Made by a program: the position numbers and the translations under genes
Notes under the pieces: generated by a model
Databases searched by the model: none
What the model was told of the DNA's origin: nothing
The model's input: the letters and a program-made list of their open reading frames with translations, nothing else
Assembly: GCA_030762935.1 (NCBI GenBank)
Contig: CM060900.1
Span: 437,527,259-437,591,258, forward strand
Direction: 5' to 3'
From: Hymenopus coronatus
Taxonomy: Eukaryota; Arthropoda; Insecta; Mantodea; Hymenopodidae
Length of the DNA stretch: 64,000 nucleotides
Shown here: positions 10,746 through 24,798 of the stretch, piece after piece
How the letters are laid out: each line of letters opens with the position of its first letter
How positions within the stretch are numbered: the stretch's first letter is position 1

Positions 10746-13700
10746 CTTATTATGTAAACTCAAATTTGTTATAATGTAGTAGCATCAAAGACCTTGGAAT
10801 TATATTACCTAGACTCACCGCTGGCGCTGGTGTGCTGTCGCTAATTGAACCTCTCGCGCATAGGTAGGTGGAGGGCAAACGTGCTTTTTGCCATATGTTC
10901 AGTTCGCTTAAAAGGCTTTAAAAGTGAGGGGGTTTAACGGTATTAGGGTTTAATAACTAATATGGTGAACTTCTATGCAGCATAACTGTAACAACTACCG
11001 GAAAAATGATTCCGAGACCACTTTCCATCCGTAAGAATAAATTGCAGCATTTGTTTTCCAAATTCATTCCGATTTATTCTCGTGGGTTTCCTTGCTCACT
11101 AACCAAATGGTAATTTATTTTAGGTCCCTAATACATAAACTAGAATTACTGATTAAGTCGTCAGCTGCTCTGAGACGTGAACAATTTGTACCATTGAAAT
11201 ATCACAGTGCATTTTGCGAAAAATTGTTTCCATTGGCAAAATTCCTTTTCTCAAGTGTTAGTACATAAAGAATATATTAGGTAATAATCGATTCTAATTT
11301 TAGATTTGTTTATAAATTATTTCAGGAAGCACAGACCATACACTCATGTGGTGCACATATAAATACATCTTTCTTATCTATTTAACTCAAATATACCACA
11401 AATACAGATAGAAAATGTTTATTTAACGTCTTGGATATAGTTTACTGAAGTAGAATACAGGTACCTGGTTTCACGTTTATTTTATTTTTATACTGTACAT
11501 ACCATCTCTGAAAATACAGTATGGTATTTTTTCCCTACCTTAATCATTTTATTTGTTTGTTTTTATTTATTTACATACTGCCTTAGGTAATATCACCGAA
11601 TTACCACTTTGACCTTCTATAACGACTGCTTAAATTGTTGAGGTGTACATTAAAGCTGTACTTCTCGATTAACTTAACACACACTCAGTATCGCATTCAT
11701 ATTTCCAGGCTCTTGAGGGTGGGGAATAAGAATAAGTTCATCAGCCTAGAATCAAACCCAGCATATTTTTCATTTTTATTTCAGAATTTTGACCACTTTA
11801 CTGCAGAGACACTCTTAGCGAGCCCTCTTTATAATTCTTGTTGACGACTTTGTGCATTCAAGTAAAAAGGAGAAAGTATACATAGAATCACTGAGAATAA
11901 AGTGCGAAAACGGAAATAAAACAGAATTATGCCCTCTGTGATGCTTACATCCTGTTTGTAAAACACTTTCAATGCAGGTGTGCGATATTCAAGTTCAATG
12001 ACAATGTTTGTTTCTGTTTTGTTCAGTTGTGGGATGAAATTCCGTCTAGTCAATGAAGTGATTTTATTCAACTTCCAACAGGACATTGAAGGTATAATCC
12101 CTGAGAATAAAAACTGACGATCATAAAGAACGCGTTGTCACAATAATATCCAACTCGGGTATGCTTATGACGTAATTATAGCTGTTTTAAATGTCACTGT
12201 TTTCCCATTACAACCAATATATTGCGCGCGACCTAGGCAGTCTCTTGCCCTCCACCGCACTTCTTCATTTTACTACACTTTATCTGGTCTGCGCAGCTAT
12301 GCGTGTAGGGGCTTGAGTAGCATAGTGAAGTGAATTCAAGAGTGTCGGTAATTGGAACGACTGTTGTGTATATTGTAAAACTATGGAGGAGTATTTTTCC
12401 ACGACAGCTTGATCACTTTGACCACATCGCAGATTTCATTAAGAGCTAATTTTCCCTCGTTATGTGCAACAAATGATTTACATTATATTCCACTACTGCA
12501 AAGCATCCTCTTGTTATGCGTTATCAAGTTACTAGCATCCCACCTGGAGCTCAAGCTCAGATGTACAATTCAGTAGGTTATCAATTTGGCCACACCGATA
12601 CTCTTGACAGAGATATGTTTGAAGCTGCAGATCCTAGTGCAGGCACTTAATGTGAATGGGTATCGTATGCATGGTACAAGTATGTGAAACATAAGTGCCA
12701 TCGCCAATGCCACAAGCAGTAGCAAATATTTTGCGATCCACTCAAAGGAGGAGTTGACTGATAATTGAATTATCGAAAGTCTGGTTTGGCCGAGGTAGCC
12801 ATCATCTAGAACAGGAGTTTCCGCATTCAGCATGCGATCCACAAGGTCATTTTTTTTGCTCACCAAGAAATGCTCTCTGAAAACTTATTTAGAATCTTAA
12901 AAGCAAGCACCTTTATAGGAAGGATAAGTCTGGCGAGCTTGCTAAACGAGAATGGCGTAAAGTGTCCTATGATCCACTGCCTCACTAACCAAAAGGCGTA
13001 AAAGACATAAGTAGTTGTAGGTAAAGCTTTTGACTGCAGTTTCAGTGCCAACTTTGATTTTAAGTTTCTAATAAGCTACGGGATGTCTATACATTTTTGG
13101 ATGATTTCATAAGGCTGTATTTTCATAATTAATACCACAAGTATTTTCATCTAGTCGATAATTGTCCTAAATGATGAAAACACGAGTTGTATTTGATAAG
13201 AAAATTCAGGAAAATATACTATTAATAATTTATAATATGTAGGATTTCATCAGGTTATAATTCTAATATATATATAGTAGTTCTCAAATGGTAGATGACG
13301 CATTCGACCATGTTTATTTAGCGATTTTTTTCCTTTTTCTTCACTGCCTCCTGAATTATGATGTGGCCTACCGTGCCTACACCCAATTTGCGAATGTCGA
13401 CAGTAACAATAGAAATAGGGAGCAATTATTTTATTTCAGCTAATAGCTAATACATGAAATGCAAACAAACGTTATTGTTTTTGAGGCTATTGCATTCATC
13501 TCACACAAAGAAAATATAAATAATGATTAATTTCACTCCTTTTTTTTAACTAAATACATTAAGAAGTGGATAAATTTTTAAATAAACATTGTAATTGAAT
13601 TCATTGAAAGTACAGTTGTGGAACTGATAGTGATTAAAAGTGAAGACTGGTTGACTGGATTGTCACCTTGTTGCCAATAACCAAGACTGAACACTAAACA

Positions 13701-14104
13701 AACGAACGTCAAGTGCAACAAGATTTCAAAGAAATGAACATCAGCTGCGATAAGATGTTTCGACAATATCACTCCACTCCGATGACCGCGATTGGTTGAA
13801 CTTGCTTAATCTCGGTCATTGCATTAGTGTTTTAATAGTTTAGCTATATTGTCGCCAATACTTAACATAAATAAACTGTCATACCAACATTCGGAGGAGG
13901 GAAGTTTGAAATTTTGCGCTGTACATCTGATTTTCATTTGTCATCAAGCGAGAAACGTGCACAATGTATTGCAATGGTCGTGCAACACCGCAGACAACAG
14001 CTTCTGCACCTGGTCCGACACTGCCGATGACACAATATCTTAAAGCACAGCTGAAACATAAACGAAAAATGAAATGAGAGAGAATGAGGAAAGGGATAGT
14101 CATG
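10746..14104. other. Unassigned AT-rich stretch
   Basis: No repeat family member, coding motif or RNA gene was recognised. Minus-strand open frames at 12,866-12,570 and 13,051-12,860 are short and show no known domain. Confidence 0.5.
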
Positions 14105-14222
14105 ATAGAATAAACCAGAATTACTAGGAAAACCACGAAAAGCCCGTCAGAATGAAAGATCGCTGGAAATTAAACCCGGGACCTCCCGAATGCGAGTCTC
14201 GCACATTACCATCTCGCTCAGT
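14105..14222 (-). mobile_element. tRNA-derived SINE family 5, short copy
   Basis: On the minus strand: GAGATGGTAATGTGCGAGAC, GCATTCGGGAGGTCCCGGG (B-box region) and then a diverged body ending near GGTTTTCCT. Confidence 0.45.
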
Positions 14223-15524
14223 TAAGTTAGTCTTATTCCTCCCTTTTCCTTTGCTCCTGAGTCTGAGGTTGGCCGGGACTGATGTAGATCAGGTGTCCAG
14301 ATATTTGTCACCACTCCATTCTAGAACCAAACTTTGAAACCAACATATGACGCCATAGCAATCCGCGATACGCGGGAAACCAAAGCACCCCTTACAATAT
14401 ACTACCTTAAATGCGCACAAATATAAGAAGGTTTTCAAGAAGTAGGTTAATCAAACCTAGCTCGAAACTCTTGATTAATATAACATGGTATATTATATGG
14501 ATAGTAAAATTAAAGAAGGCTGTAGTTTAATTCTGGATGGTGTCGTCCACCCTCTTCTGCAATAGCCATCAGTGATATAGGACCAAGATACCGTCGATAC
14601 AGCAATACTCTTGCTACTGGGTCTCAAGCTATGTCCACAAACCTTCGATACGTTTAACTATTATCGTTTCCATTATTGAAACCCATTGTGTTTATCTTTA
14701 TGTTAGACAGGAATGTAAGAAGTCGAGACGTTTTTGTCCCCAAAGATTTGTTGGACTATTGTAGCTCTTTATAGACCTTGTCTGCAGTCTCTGTAAGTGA
14801 ATGAATGCAACATTCCATAGTGTGGTAAGGAGTAGAGATGATCATGTAACACACAGTGTTTGCTGAATTGTGAATAGAGCTGTTCTAGCTGTCGTACTAA
14901 ATTACAATTCTTCAGTAACCTAACTTAATGACTCGCTCTCAGCCGTTGCATTGACCTACTTCTGTGAATACAGGCGGAACAAATCAGATTTAACGGGAGA
15001 TAATAGAGTGCATGGAAATATTTGTTCTTTCCTTTCATATGTTAGTTTGTGTTTACGGAAGTCAACATCAGGTCACGGGCATAGCTTACAGGTATGTACC
15101 GTACGCTGATTTCCATAAATGTTTTGCTTTTCCGATGTGCAACAGCGATAATGAATAAAACATGAGTGAAATGTGGAGCTATTTTGAAGTAGACAGTCGG
15201 TACTCATAACATCAGTGTAAAATATGCTGAAAAACAGTTTCGCGCTATGGTAAGTCACACAATAGAATAATTTTAAAGAAGCTTGTTTCATTCACACACC
15301 AAGTGGAGCTTCCCGTCGGCTACATCTGTAGTGATGCCGCGACATCTGAAAATGATAAGCAAAGCAGCTATATGCAGTTATGTAGCTTCAATATCAGTCG
15401 CGTCAAATAAGATAGTGCAAAGGTACTCACAAAAATTGTTTACGTGCGTTTACGCACAGTAATCTACCAAAACAACATAATCCAGCGAACTAGCTATCGA
15501 CTTTGCAATTTCTTTTTCTTTCTC

Positions 15525-16402
15525 TACACGTCCTATGCATATAGTAGGTAGGGAAAGTGCCTATTGTATTCCAACACATTCGATATCGAGATTTAATCGG
15601 AAATATGTTTTGTGGTCCACCGAATCAAAAAAAATAGCATTTTTAGAAAAAATGTCCTCCTGCGTCTGTGTGTTTGGACAGTATAGCTCAAAAACAAAAA
15701 TACTTTTAGACACCTCATTTGGTATTTAAGTTTAATATCTTTCAAGGATGCAACATGAAGAATTTCAATAAAATCCTCCAACCCCAAACTAACCTTTTAA
15801 CGGAAGACTTTTTGAAATTTTTGTTTTTCTCAAAAATGGCTCTAACGATTTTGATTAAATTTGCATATATTCAGCATATTTACATGACAAATCAAATGTA
15901 TATGTTGAATATTTTGGGAATAGCATCTAAAGACATATTTATCTTTATTCTGGATTAATTTCGCATAACAGCTAAACCGTAAGAGACACACAAAAACGTA
16001 TAACACGAAACCTGTAGATCCCGTTAAAACACACATTTTTGCCATGTACATTTTTTGTAGAGTTAACCATTTTCGAGATACTGCTTGTTACTTGTTTCAA
16101 TTTTAAGCTGCATACAATTTTCCCAAACGGGAGGGTATCTTTCCTTTTCTCTCTCTTTGGTTTTACATTTGACCGTGCAAAGCGAACCGCATTTAAATTG
16201 TTTTCACATGGCAACCGGCTTTTTAAAACATTTGACTATCGTTTTAGCCTAGTGTACTACCTTATCTCCCTTCCACTTAGAAAGAACTAATATTATAAAT
16301 TCTGGTAATGTTTATCTGAATTGAAAGATGTAGGAATATTTTTTGTAATGATAGTTTGTAGGGAAAGTCATGTGAATGGAACACGTACCATTTTTTATAA
16401 GT
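15525..16402 (+). repeat. Dispersed family A, copy 4
   Basis: It runs from ATAGTAGGTAGGGAAAG to GTCATGTGAATGGAACACG. Internal blocks match in order: AATAGCATTTTTAGAAAA, CTTTCAAGGATGCAACATGA, CTAACGATTTTGATTAAA and TAAACCGTAAGAGACA. Confidence 0.88.
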
Positions 16403-17011
16403 GTCGAGTATCTAATCACTCAAACAACAGGATCGATTGGTGTCTTACGATGTTCAACTTTTAGACGGGAAACCAAGACGAAGCAACACGAGCCTTAGTA
16501 TATATGCAACCATCAAAGGATATGACTGGAGCGTATTATCTAAAATGCCTGAGCGCGAAGTGACATATTCGAAGCGATCGGAATGGAAGGCCTTGCTTGC
16601 TTTATTGACGTCCCAAAAAACATAGTTAATTTAATGCTGAGTAATCTCTTGTTTGCTAAATATATCAAAGGTAGGAAATCTGTTGGTATATAAGGACGAT
16701 GGAATAGTTTAACCTAAACCTATTAATGCATAACATTATAATAATCAGTAATTCATTTCTGATTGGTTCCTATTTTGAGGTAATGTCTGTACTCCTGTTA
16801 TTTCCCTTCCTTTTGGATATGCTGCTGTGCAAGGAGAATTCGTTATTTTATTAATTTTTTGATGTTTATGTCCATGTGTAATTAACGACTTGATAATTTG
16901 CACCGTCATGAAATAAGGGTGCATAACTGACGGTTATTGCTTTCTATAGCACGTATGCACAATATATATAACAAGTAGAGAAGGTGTTGTATTCCATCCA
17001 AAAGTTCTTTA

Positions 17012-17202
17012 AAAGATTTCACTGGATTTACAAGTTTTGAGGTTCCCTGAAAAAAATAGAAAAAGATCTGTGTGTGTAGCTGTGTCTATGTATTTATGTG
17101 TATATGCATATATATATAAAGATTTCACTGGATTTACAAGTTTTGAGGTTCCCTGAAAAAAATAGAAAAATATCTGTGTGTGTAGCTGTGTCTATGTATT
17201 TA

Positions 17203-17203
<1 letters not shown>
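17012..17203 (+). repeat. 106-nt tandem duplication
   Basis: A block from AGATTTCACTGGATTTACAA to GTCTATGTATTTATG occurs twice with an offset of 106 nt. I saw only one or two differences over about 85 nt. The second copy runs into (TG)n. Confidence 0.9.

Positions 17204-17236
<33 letters not shown>
17203..17236 (+). repeat. (TG)n microsatellite inside family A copy 5
   Basis: About 16 TG units at the family's GTCCGTGTGTGTGTCTG-like site. Confidence 0.95.
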
Positions 17237-18051
17237 TGAGGAAACGCAACTCTAATATGAAGAATATGTTAAGTATCAAAATTTGTATTTATGTTTATTA
17301 TTTAGCAAGGATACGACACGATAATTTCCGGAAAATCCCCCCCCCCAAACTATCCCCAACATGGAACATTTTTAAAAAGTTTAGATTTTCTAAAAATGAC
17401 TATAACGATTTTGATTAAAATACCGTCTTGGGAATAGCCCCTGAAGCCATCGTCATCCTGAATTACATTTGTATTAACCGTAGGAGATACACAAAAGCTT
17501 ACTACATGAAATGTAGATCTCGTTAATATACAAAATTTATATCATACACAGTTCTTTTTATTTTTAAACCATTTAGGACATATTTCCTGTTATTGTTTAC
17601 AATTTTAAAATACCTACAGTGTTTTAAAATAGTATATTTTAACCATTTTTCCCAAACTGTAAGTCCTCATCCGTTTTACATCCCTTGTTTTACTCCTGGC
17701 CATGACAATCGCATGGCGACAGCTTTTAAAAAATTTGACGGTCACTTTAGCCTTGTGTATTCTCTTATTTCCGTTCTACTTATAAAGAACTAAGTTGTAA
17801 GACCATTTCTGTTAATGTTTTTCTTCATTAACAATATGTAGATAAAATAATTATATTTTGTAGGAATATAATTTTTGTTGGACAGACAGAAAAAGTCGTG
17901 TGAGTAGAACACATAAACGTATCTTCATTAATTTACACTTATGTTTATATAAAATATCTCTTTGTAATGGTGACTGGTGAAATTTATAGCTTATAAATAC
18001 ATGAGGACAACCTAATATTTGTATTTATTTGCCATACACAGGAAAACTAAA

Positions 18052-18260
18052 GAACGGTACCGTGGCCAAGTGATTAGACGCCTAGGTGGCCCAGGTTCAA
18101 TATCAGAGAACGTCATGTGGGATTTGTAGTGAAGAAAGTGACTGACACCAGGGCGGATTTTCTCGTGTTTAATAAGCCCTTCATTGCACCAACTAACCCT
18201 AGGTACCCATGTTTAAATCCTAGGGGCGTAAGTCCTCAATAAATTAAGGAACAATAAATT
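18052..18260 (+). mobile_element. tRNA-derived SINE-like element
   Basis: The head CCGTGGCCAAGTGATTAGAC (A-box-like) is followed by GCCCAGGTTCAATATC (B-box-like) and a body with CTGACACCAGGGCGG and TCCTAGGGGCGTAAGTCCT. There is a single copy in the window. Confidence 0.45.
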
Positions 18261-18413
18261 GCGTTAGGTGTTAAAAATTAATGCATGGCTGTCCGTGAGT
18301 TCAATTACCAGTTCTCCGAAAACCAAACAGAACTTCTACCTTTCATTGAAGTATCGCGTAAAGGAAGCAAGAATTTCATTTAGTGAACAAGGGTAAAGTC
18401 GAACAAACGTAGG

Positions 18414-18417
<4 letters not shown>

Positions 18418-18471
<54 letters not shown>
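18418..18471 (+). repeat. (TC)n microsatellite
   Basis: About 27 TC units with one interruption (TTTC). It is not in a recognised family A copy. Confidence 0.95.
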
Positions 18472-21400
18472 AAGAAGCCAAATTCGGTGGGGGTCACACT
18501 CGACGAACATGGACCGAACACAGAGCGAGTTTTGCATGCTACAAGCATCGATATCGAGTATCGAGAGGTAGTGATAACGTCGTGCTACTAATAATCAATA
18601 AGGTAATAAATAATAAATATGGAAGCTTCTGCAGACATTGTTAACTTGAGTGAAAATAAAGGTAAAATAAAAGTGCAATCCGTTAAAAAGCGACAATAAA
18701 CATTATGTTATAAAAGTTTATTTACAAACTAATGCAGGAGTAACCAATTGTCACTTTGAATATTAGTGTGCATTTAAATGCAGATTATACCAGTGTGTTC
18801 AAGTGGAGTGTTGATTGTGCACATAGGAAGTCTAGGAACCTGGATAATTGCGAACACCAAATATACTTCGGTCAGAGTCTTTTGAGACATCAAAGGGAAA
18901 ATGATAGGAAGCAGGTAGTCGTGCCCACGTCGGTTATGAGTGTTAGGACTTTGAACTAGTTACCGTGCAGTCACGTCTCATCCTCATCTCCCTCCTTCCA
19001 TTGTCTCAAAAGATTCTTACCAAACAATAAGAGCAGAAAGAGAGATAAGTCAGAATTATAAAAGAGCAAATGACTTTAACCAACCCGCTATTTGTAATAA
19101 AGTGCACCAGTTCTCTTTAATAATGAACCGCAAACGTTGGACAAAGTTCTTCAATTCTGCCAATTGTCATCCTGAGTTGCCTTCGGTTACACCATCCGGA
19201 TTTTCTAAATTATTGCTGGCAATTGGATTTAGGTCTGTGAAGAGAAATAAATTGAATGCGGTTAACGGAGAGGATGTGTTGGAGAAACAGATTCTACACC
19301 ACTTTCTGATAGTGTTGCAGTTACAGATTAATGTGTGTTGTATTTTAATTATCCGGTGTTCAGTTTCAACTATTATTATTATTGCTAATACTATTGCTAT
19401 TATTTTTACTTTTCACAACGTTTATGATTTATGTAATGGCTTTTAAATAAACTTTTTATTATTTTACCTTATTCTAAAGTTTATAAACATGCTTCATGTG
19501 TATTGTGTTGTTTGTGATTAGCCCATATAGTTCATGATGTATTACTTAAGTTACCTTAGAACTATTCTTTTACCGAACAATTGCATTTATTTACAAGTAG
19601 ATATTTTACTTTTTACCAAAATTGTTGGAACCTTTAATGTCTCTTTAATCAATGGGGTAGTTTATTAAATAGATTTATACTCGTGTTTTGAAGATTCCTT
19701 TCTGTTCATACTAGCCTATGCTCATTTTTTTGAAAAATGAGCATAAACGTTCAGATCCTCGAACGTTCAGACGAATTAACCAGGCAGCTCACATTTTACT
19801 GAGAGTAATTAACACCCGGTTTTACCTCACTGTCACTAACGGTTTCGCTCGCCGAGAATCCTGCGACTACTGTGAGTGGGATTGTTAAGCATTAAAACTG
19901 GCATATCATACAGAAATTACAGAGGTTGCGAGAAAACATAAACTGAATGTAAAATCACCTTGACATTAGATAGAAGGGACATGTGCTACAAAAATATCAC
20001 AAACTAGGTGACTTTCCTGACGTTGCAGGGTTGGCTTTTTAAACATCAGGGACGAATTAAGCTGATAAACCTGTGAAATTTGACCAAAAGTTGCGAAAAA
20101 TTAAAACATAATTTTTTTTCATAATAAATTATATGAATTCCAAACCTTAAGAAAACATATATTTTTTCCACCTGGCATACTTTAAATACTAATTAACTGA
20201 AGCTATAAATGGCTAGGAGCATACATATTAATAGGTACTCCCAATTTTAAACCTATTTTTCCCATACTTTTCCATACTCCTAATGCTCCACATTACAATT
20301 TTTCACTGATCTATTTCAAAATGTTTATACTGTCTCTCAGCAGTACATTAAAGACAATAGTTGTATACATTTTGGAAATAATGCTCTAAATTTGAAAAGT
20401 AAATTATTATATTTTGAAAAATAAAAATTTTTGAGAGCACAAAAATTAATAATTTTCTTCACTAATTAGGGATAGTATATAATATGAAATATTTCTCTTT
20501 AAATTCTTTACTCTAAAACTGGAAGTTCTTATATAAGTAGTTTTAAAAATGCATCACCTGGTTCCTTCTTTATTAGAGCGGTGTAGTTAGATACTATTTA
20601 AATAACCGCGTAAGCTAGAACTTTGATACATGAAACATTACAACTATTGTTGTGTATAATAACCGGTATAAATCTCAATTAGATATCTGAGGTACTGTGG
20701 ATTTTTCAAATTTCATAATTTGATCTGCTTCCCCTGCTTATATGAAATTTTTGCTCAGTTATGTAGAGGGTTTTAGTAGTGAAACCTCTCCTTTACCATT
20801 TGTAATTTTATACAAATCCAACTATTCCAAACGTAGGGTGAAAAATCCTCTGATAAAAGGATCCTAAACATCGGCTGCGGGCCCGATTCCTTGGCTCTTC
20901 CGCCCGACAGTCTTCCAAGTTCTGGCTGGATATGCTCTATAGTATATAAGCACAATTTTTTGTTGACAATTATTTTAAAACCTCGCATTAATGCATTTAA
21001 TTTATGGTGATTTTATTAATTTCTACCATAAATTCGCATTATTTGTGTGTTAATTTTGGGGTAGAATTAACTAGAATTGCATAAGTGAAATAGAAATTAA
21101 CAGATAACTAATAGTTATATTTTATATTATAAGTGACTTAAATAGACTATTGTTTGTGGGTGGTATGTTTGGCACACAAGCCCATAAGCACGAGTGTTCC
21201 AATTCCTCATTAGCAAATACTAGTGTAATAAGCAACGTTTTATCCTATCTTAATATTAACTGAAATATTCTTATACTTATTAATATTAATATTATTTGAC
21301 TCCTCATTACGAGGAATTGAATTTTAATCGTGACGTAGGAAGTGCTTTGTTTGTTTGTTGCTGCCTAACCCCACCAGAATAAACAGTTTCAATTTTGGTT

Positions 21401-23094
21401 GCTTAAACTGCACTAAATAAATCAATAACTGAATGAAAATGGATAATCCCTAAGAAATTTTAGATTATGCTAAAACGCTGTACTTAGTTTGCTACCCGTC
21501 AAGTCGAAGGACATATATGACAAGGAATTTTTATTATTTAAGGAATGGGGAGCTACCAAAGGGGTTAAAATTTACAATGAAATGCAATACTCGCTTTATT
21601 TCGCGACGAAGTGAAGACTCGTTTTTGTTATTTCCTAGGATTCATAAAATGTATACAACAGAAGTTTATAGGATAGGATAAGTAACTTTATTGTTAAAAC
21701 CCAAATCAGAATTAATAAAACTTATTTAAATGCATTTATTGTGTTAAATGTTGCCCTGCACTTCTTGTATGTAAATCACGCCACTTGATTTAGAAACTAG
21801 TTTGTAAGGCCCAAACAAAAAGTAATCTTAAGCATCTATGCCGATTACATCACAAGGTTCTTTAACCATAATTGAGCACAATACAAAGTTATACGGCAGC
21901 AAACTTCTAAATTCTCTTCTACTATATCTCATTTATCTCTAATATCCATCTATTGTGCCGTGTGAAGCAACAGACGCAGCACATCACCGTCCACCGCAAA
22001 CATGTAACCTTCTAAGTGAAGAGACGGTGTGGACCGGTAAATTCGTGGTGTATAAAAACCTATTCCAGCATTTGCTTAGCAACCAGGGAAAGCCAGGAAA
22101 CCCCTTAATGAGGAGCAGTCGGTCCCATTGGTTTTGAACCTGCTAAATAATACGTTTAAAACCATTCTTACACATTTAGTACTTTCAGCCTTAGCAGTAA
22201 CCTAATTCAGCATTTAAGTGTAAGGCCCCTCAGCCCAATGCTCTAAGCTGCACACTGTGCATTAGCATGTCATAGACATGCAAAGGACTCGTTTGTTTAG
22301 TTTTGAAGTCCCTCGCCTAGAAAGAATCCGCATTATTTCCTAAAGCAGAATTTAAAGTCATTTGCATAGAGTTCAAAGGAGAATACTGGAATACACTACG
22401 TTTTTCACGTACGCAGCGTAAAGGGCAGACAACGCAATTTGTTTCGTCTCTTTGCAGATAAAAGAGATACCGTTTTTAGTTCTTCCTCCAAGAATATCAA
22501 AGTTCTGTCCTTTTTGACCTTCTTGAAAGCGAGTAAAGGATATCGAAACTTCCCGCCTTAGTAGTGTCATGGGAAATTTATTTTTATCAGTAGGAGAAAA
22601 GTCACTTATTATGTAAACTACGTGGAACTATAGTCCCAATTGCACGTTCAGTGCACTATGTTTTGCAAGCGGGAATGTCGAGCACTCCAGAGAAATCTAC
22701 ATAATGACACACCAACGGAAAATAAAGTCACCAACTCTTTATGGAGACTTTCCTGGCATTACTTTTTATATTCTCTCCTTTGGACTACATTAAAAAGAGC
22801 GCCCGCATTCGTGCTTCTACAGAAAAACAGGTACAAATTCATTACATAGTTGCTTCAGGGCTATGTTTGAAAGCAAAATACGTGATTTTTATAGAAGATA
22901 TGTTAGTTGCATTCGTTTATGCTGCTTGTAGACTTTTTTGTCTGTTTTGCTGAGTGAACAAGCAATATTCGGACAATCCTCATTTATCAAAGTACTAGAA
23001 ATGACATTTGAGGACTAATCTTTTGCGTTTGTTTAATTTTATACAGGAAGTGAAATATCACCAGACCTACCGATTCAGATGTTTCAGACAGTTT
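18472..23094. other. Unassigned AT-rich stretch
   Basis: It holds only the small hairpin at 19,718 and a moderately GC-rich patch at about 20,830-20,930. Plus-strand open frames at 18,756-18,959 and 19,102-19,446 lack recognisable domains. The second ends in low-complexity Ile/Thr codons. Confidence 0.5.
19718..19744. repeat. Perfect 12-nt hairpin
   Basis: ATGCTCATTTTT and AAAAATGAGCAT pair completely around a 3-nt loop (TTG). No gene lies next to it for which it could be a terminator. Confidence 0.8.
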
Positions 23095-23520
23095 CGTTTT
23101 TAACTGGCATTCGGGAGGTTCTGGGCTCAATCCCTGGGTACCGCGTTCTCTGGCCCTGGGCCGCCAAGACGAATGTTGCGAAGGTTTTAAATTACTGTAA
23201 CCTTCCATCTCCCATTTCTGCTCCTCCATCTCTTCATCTTTCAGGCTTGGTTGCTTAGTGTCTGTGACCTCCTAGCAGATGGTGCGGATGCGTGCGCTTG
23301 TAAAAGATTCTTCATCGGCTGCGCTTGGAGCTTCAGGTTGGGGCCGTAAGAGTCGTTTCGTCGTCTCCTCTCTACGTTGTAGATTTGGAATTGTTAAGGA
23401 CTTCCGCGCGTCTATGTTATTGGTCTCTCCAATTTCTAGGTGCCGGGGTTTGTCTCAACCCCTGCATCTGGGGGGTGTTAGCCACAATAGCCATTCAGAA
23501 CCACAGTGAATGAGATGTCC
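23095..23520 (+). mobile_element. GC-rich SINE-like repeat
   Basis: A tRNA-like start (GGCATTCGGGAGGTTCTGGG followed by CTCAATCCCTGGG) leads into a C+T-rich and then mixed GC-rich body. The first block resembles SINE family 5. The 3' limit is set only by the return to AT-rich sequence. Confidence 0.4.
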
Positions 23521-24798
23521 CCCTCCTTCCCTGCCTACATCACCAGGTTTGCTGGGGTCTATTTCATAAGACTTACAACTTACAAATTACAAGTTACAAA
23601 TTAAAAAACCTGTAGTTTTCTTGGGATTTTATACTCTATAGCCAACGAATCACATGTTACAAAATATCAAGCAAAGCTTTACAAGTCACAAGTACATTCT
23701 ATAAAGGATATTGTTAATGAATTTCATAACACTTACTCCAAAAACACAAGCCCTTGTAAAAGGAATAACATTTGCATAGGCGCTCTTAGTATTGTAAAAG
23801 TATTGTAGAAACACTGTAATGACTTAAGGCTTACTTAAGATTAGATTATAAGGTGTAAACTCTCTTGTGTGATAATATTTGTGTCCTATAATTTATTGCA
23901 ATGGACGTAACTCTATACGATTCGTCAATTAGAAATTAATGAGAAAATGCGAGAAACTTCAAAGAACGTTTAAACATGGACTCTGATAAATACTTTGAGG
24001 AAGAAAATCAACCCCTTCTGTACTTGATGGCATAGTTTATGGCAAACCCAATTCGCTGGAACAGGCCAAACCTGGGGAGCTCGTTCACATTTGTGCGCAA
24101 ACATTGTTACCCCTTCCTTACCCACTGTTCTGTGCTTGCTTAGCTATACATGACGAATAATGACAGCTGTGACGTTTCATTGAGGATGACACGTGAGAAT
24201 GCTTGAATAAAAGTTTCACATAGAATGGGAAATTGAATTTCAGTGCTCAGAATGGTAAAACAGCTGATTGGTTATTGTGTTCTAAATAGTTGTGTTATGT
24301 TAAATATTAAACATCAGACGACATTTTAGTTCTACACATGTTAATCAGCATGGAAAAGTTAAACTTTCATGTATGATTACAAAAATTGAGCTATACTAAG
24401 AGTGATAGTGTTGCAGTTTAAATGAAGACACATTTCTATCAATACTGCGTTTCTCTGTGTGCACCACTAAGCCTAGTATTGATAAATATGTGTCAAGAAG
24501 AGGTTTCAACGTACTATTATATGCCAAAAAAGAAAAAGGTTTGTAAGGCTTCATTTTGTGTGAAAGACTACAGGATATATTTTGGTACAAGGTCACTCAC
24601 ATTTAAAGCTGGCTACCTCCGCCACTGTTGTACTTTACATGCCGAAAATTACTCTCAATAGCAAACCCTGGTGGAGATGTCACATTTCCTCTTCGTTTAC
24701 CAACTCCTCGGGGCTGGATCACGGTAACATTTCCCAAAGATCAATCGTGTATTGTCGTTCATTGTTTTGGCTCCGGAGGATAGTACCATACGGCAGTT

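Larger units (their letters stand above)
16950..17935 (+). repeat. Dispersed family A, copy 5, with tandem duplication and (TG)n
   Basis: It runs from TAACAAGTAGAGAAGG to GTCGTGTGAGTAGAACACAT. It is longer than other copies because of a 106-nt tandem duplication (17,012-17,203) and a (TG)n run (17,203-17,236). The first part of the middle region has a C8 tract. Confidence 0.85.

Noticed and set aside
10840..12260. Possible long inverted repeat between about 10,855-10,885 and 12,223-12,255 (GGTGGAGGGCAA versus TTGCCCTCCACC)
   Set aside because: Only about 12 bases match and the neighbours do not pair, so chance is sufficient.
18617..18663. ATG in good context followed by an AAG|GTAAA donor-like site, as a possible first exon
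   Set aside because: Only about 15 codons long, and no continuing exon with coding character was found downstream.
23563..23605. Short tandem of TTACAA-type units
   Set aside because: Too short and imperfect to define as a repeat element, and no second matching end was seen.
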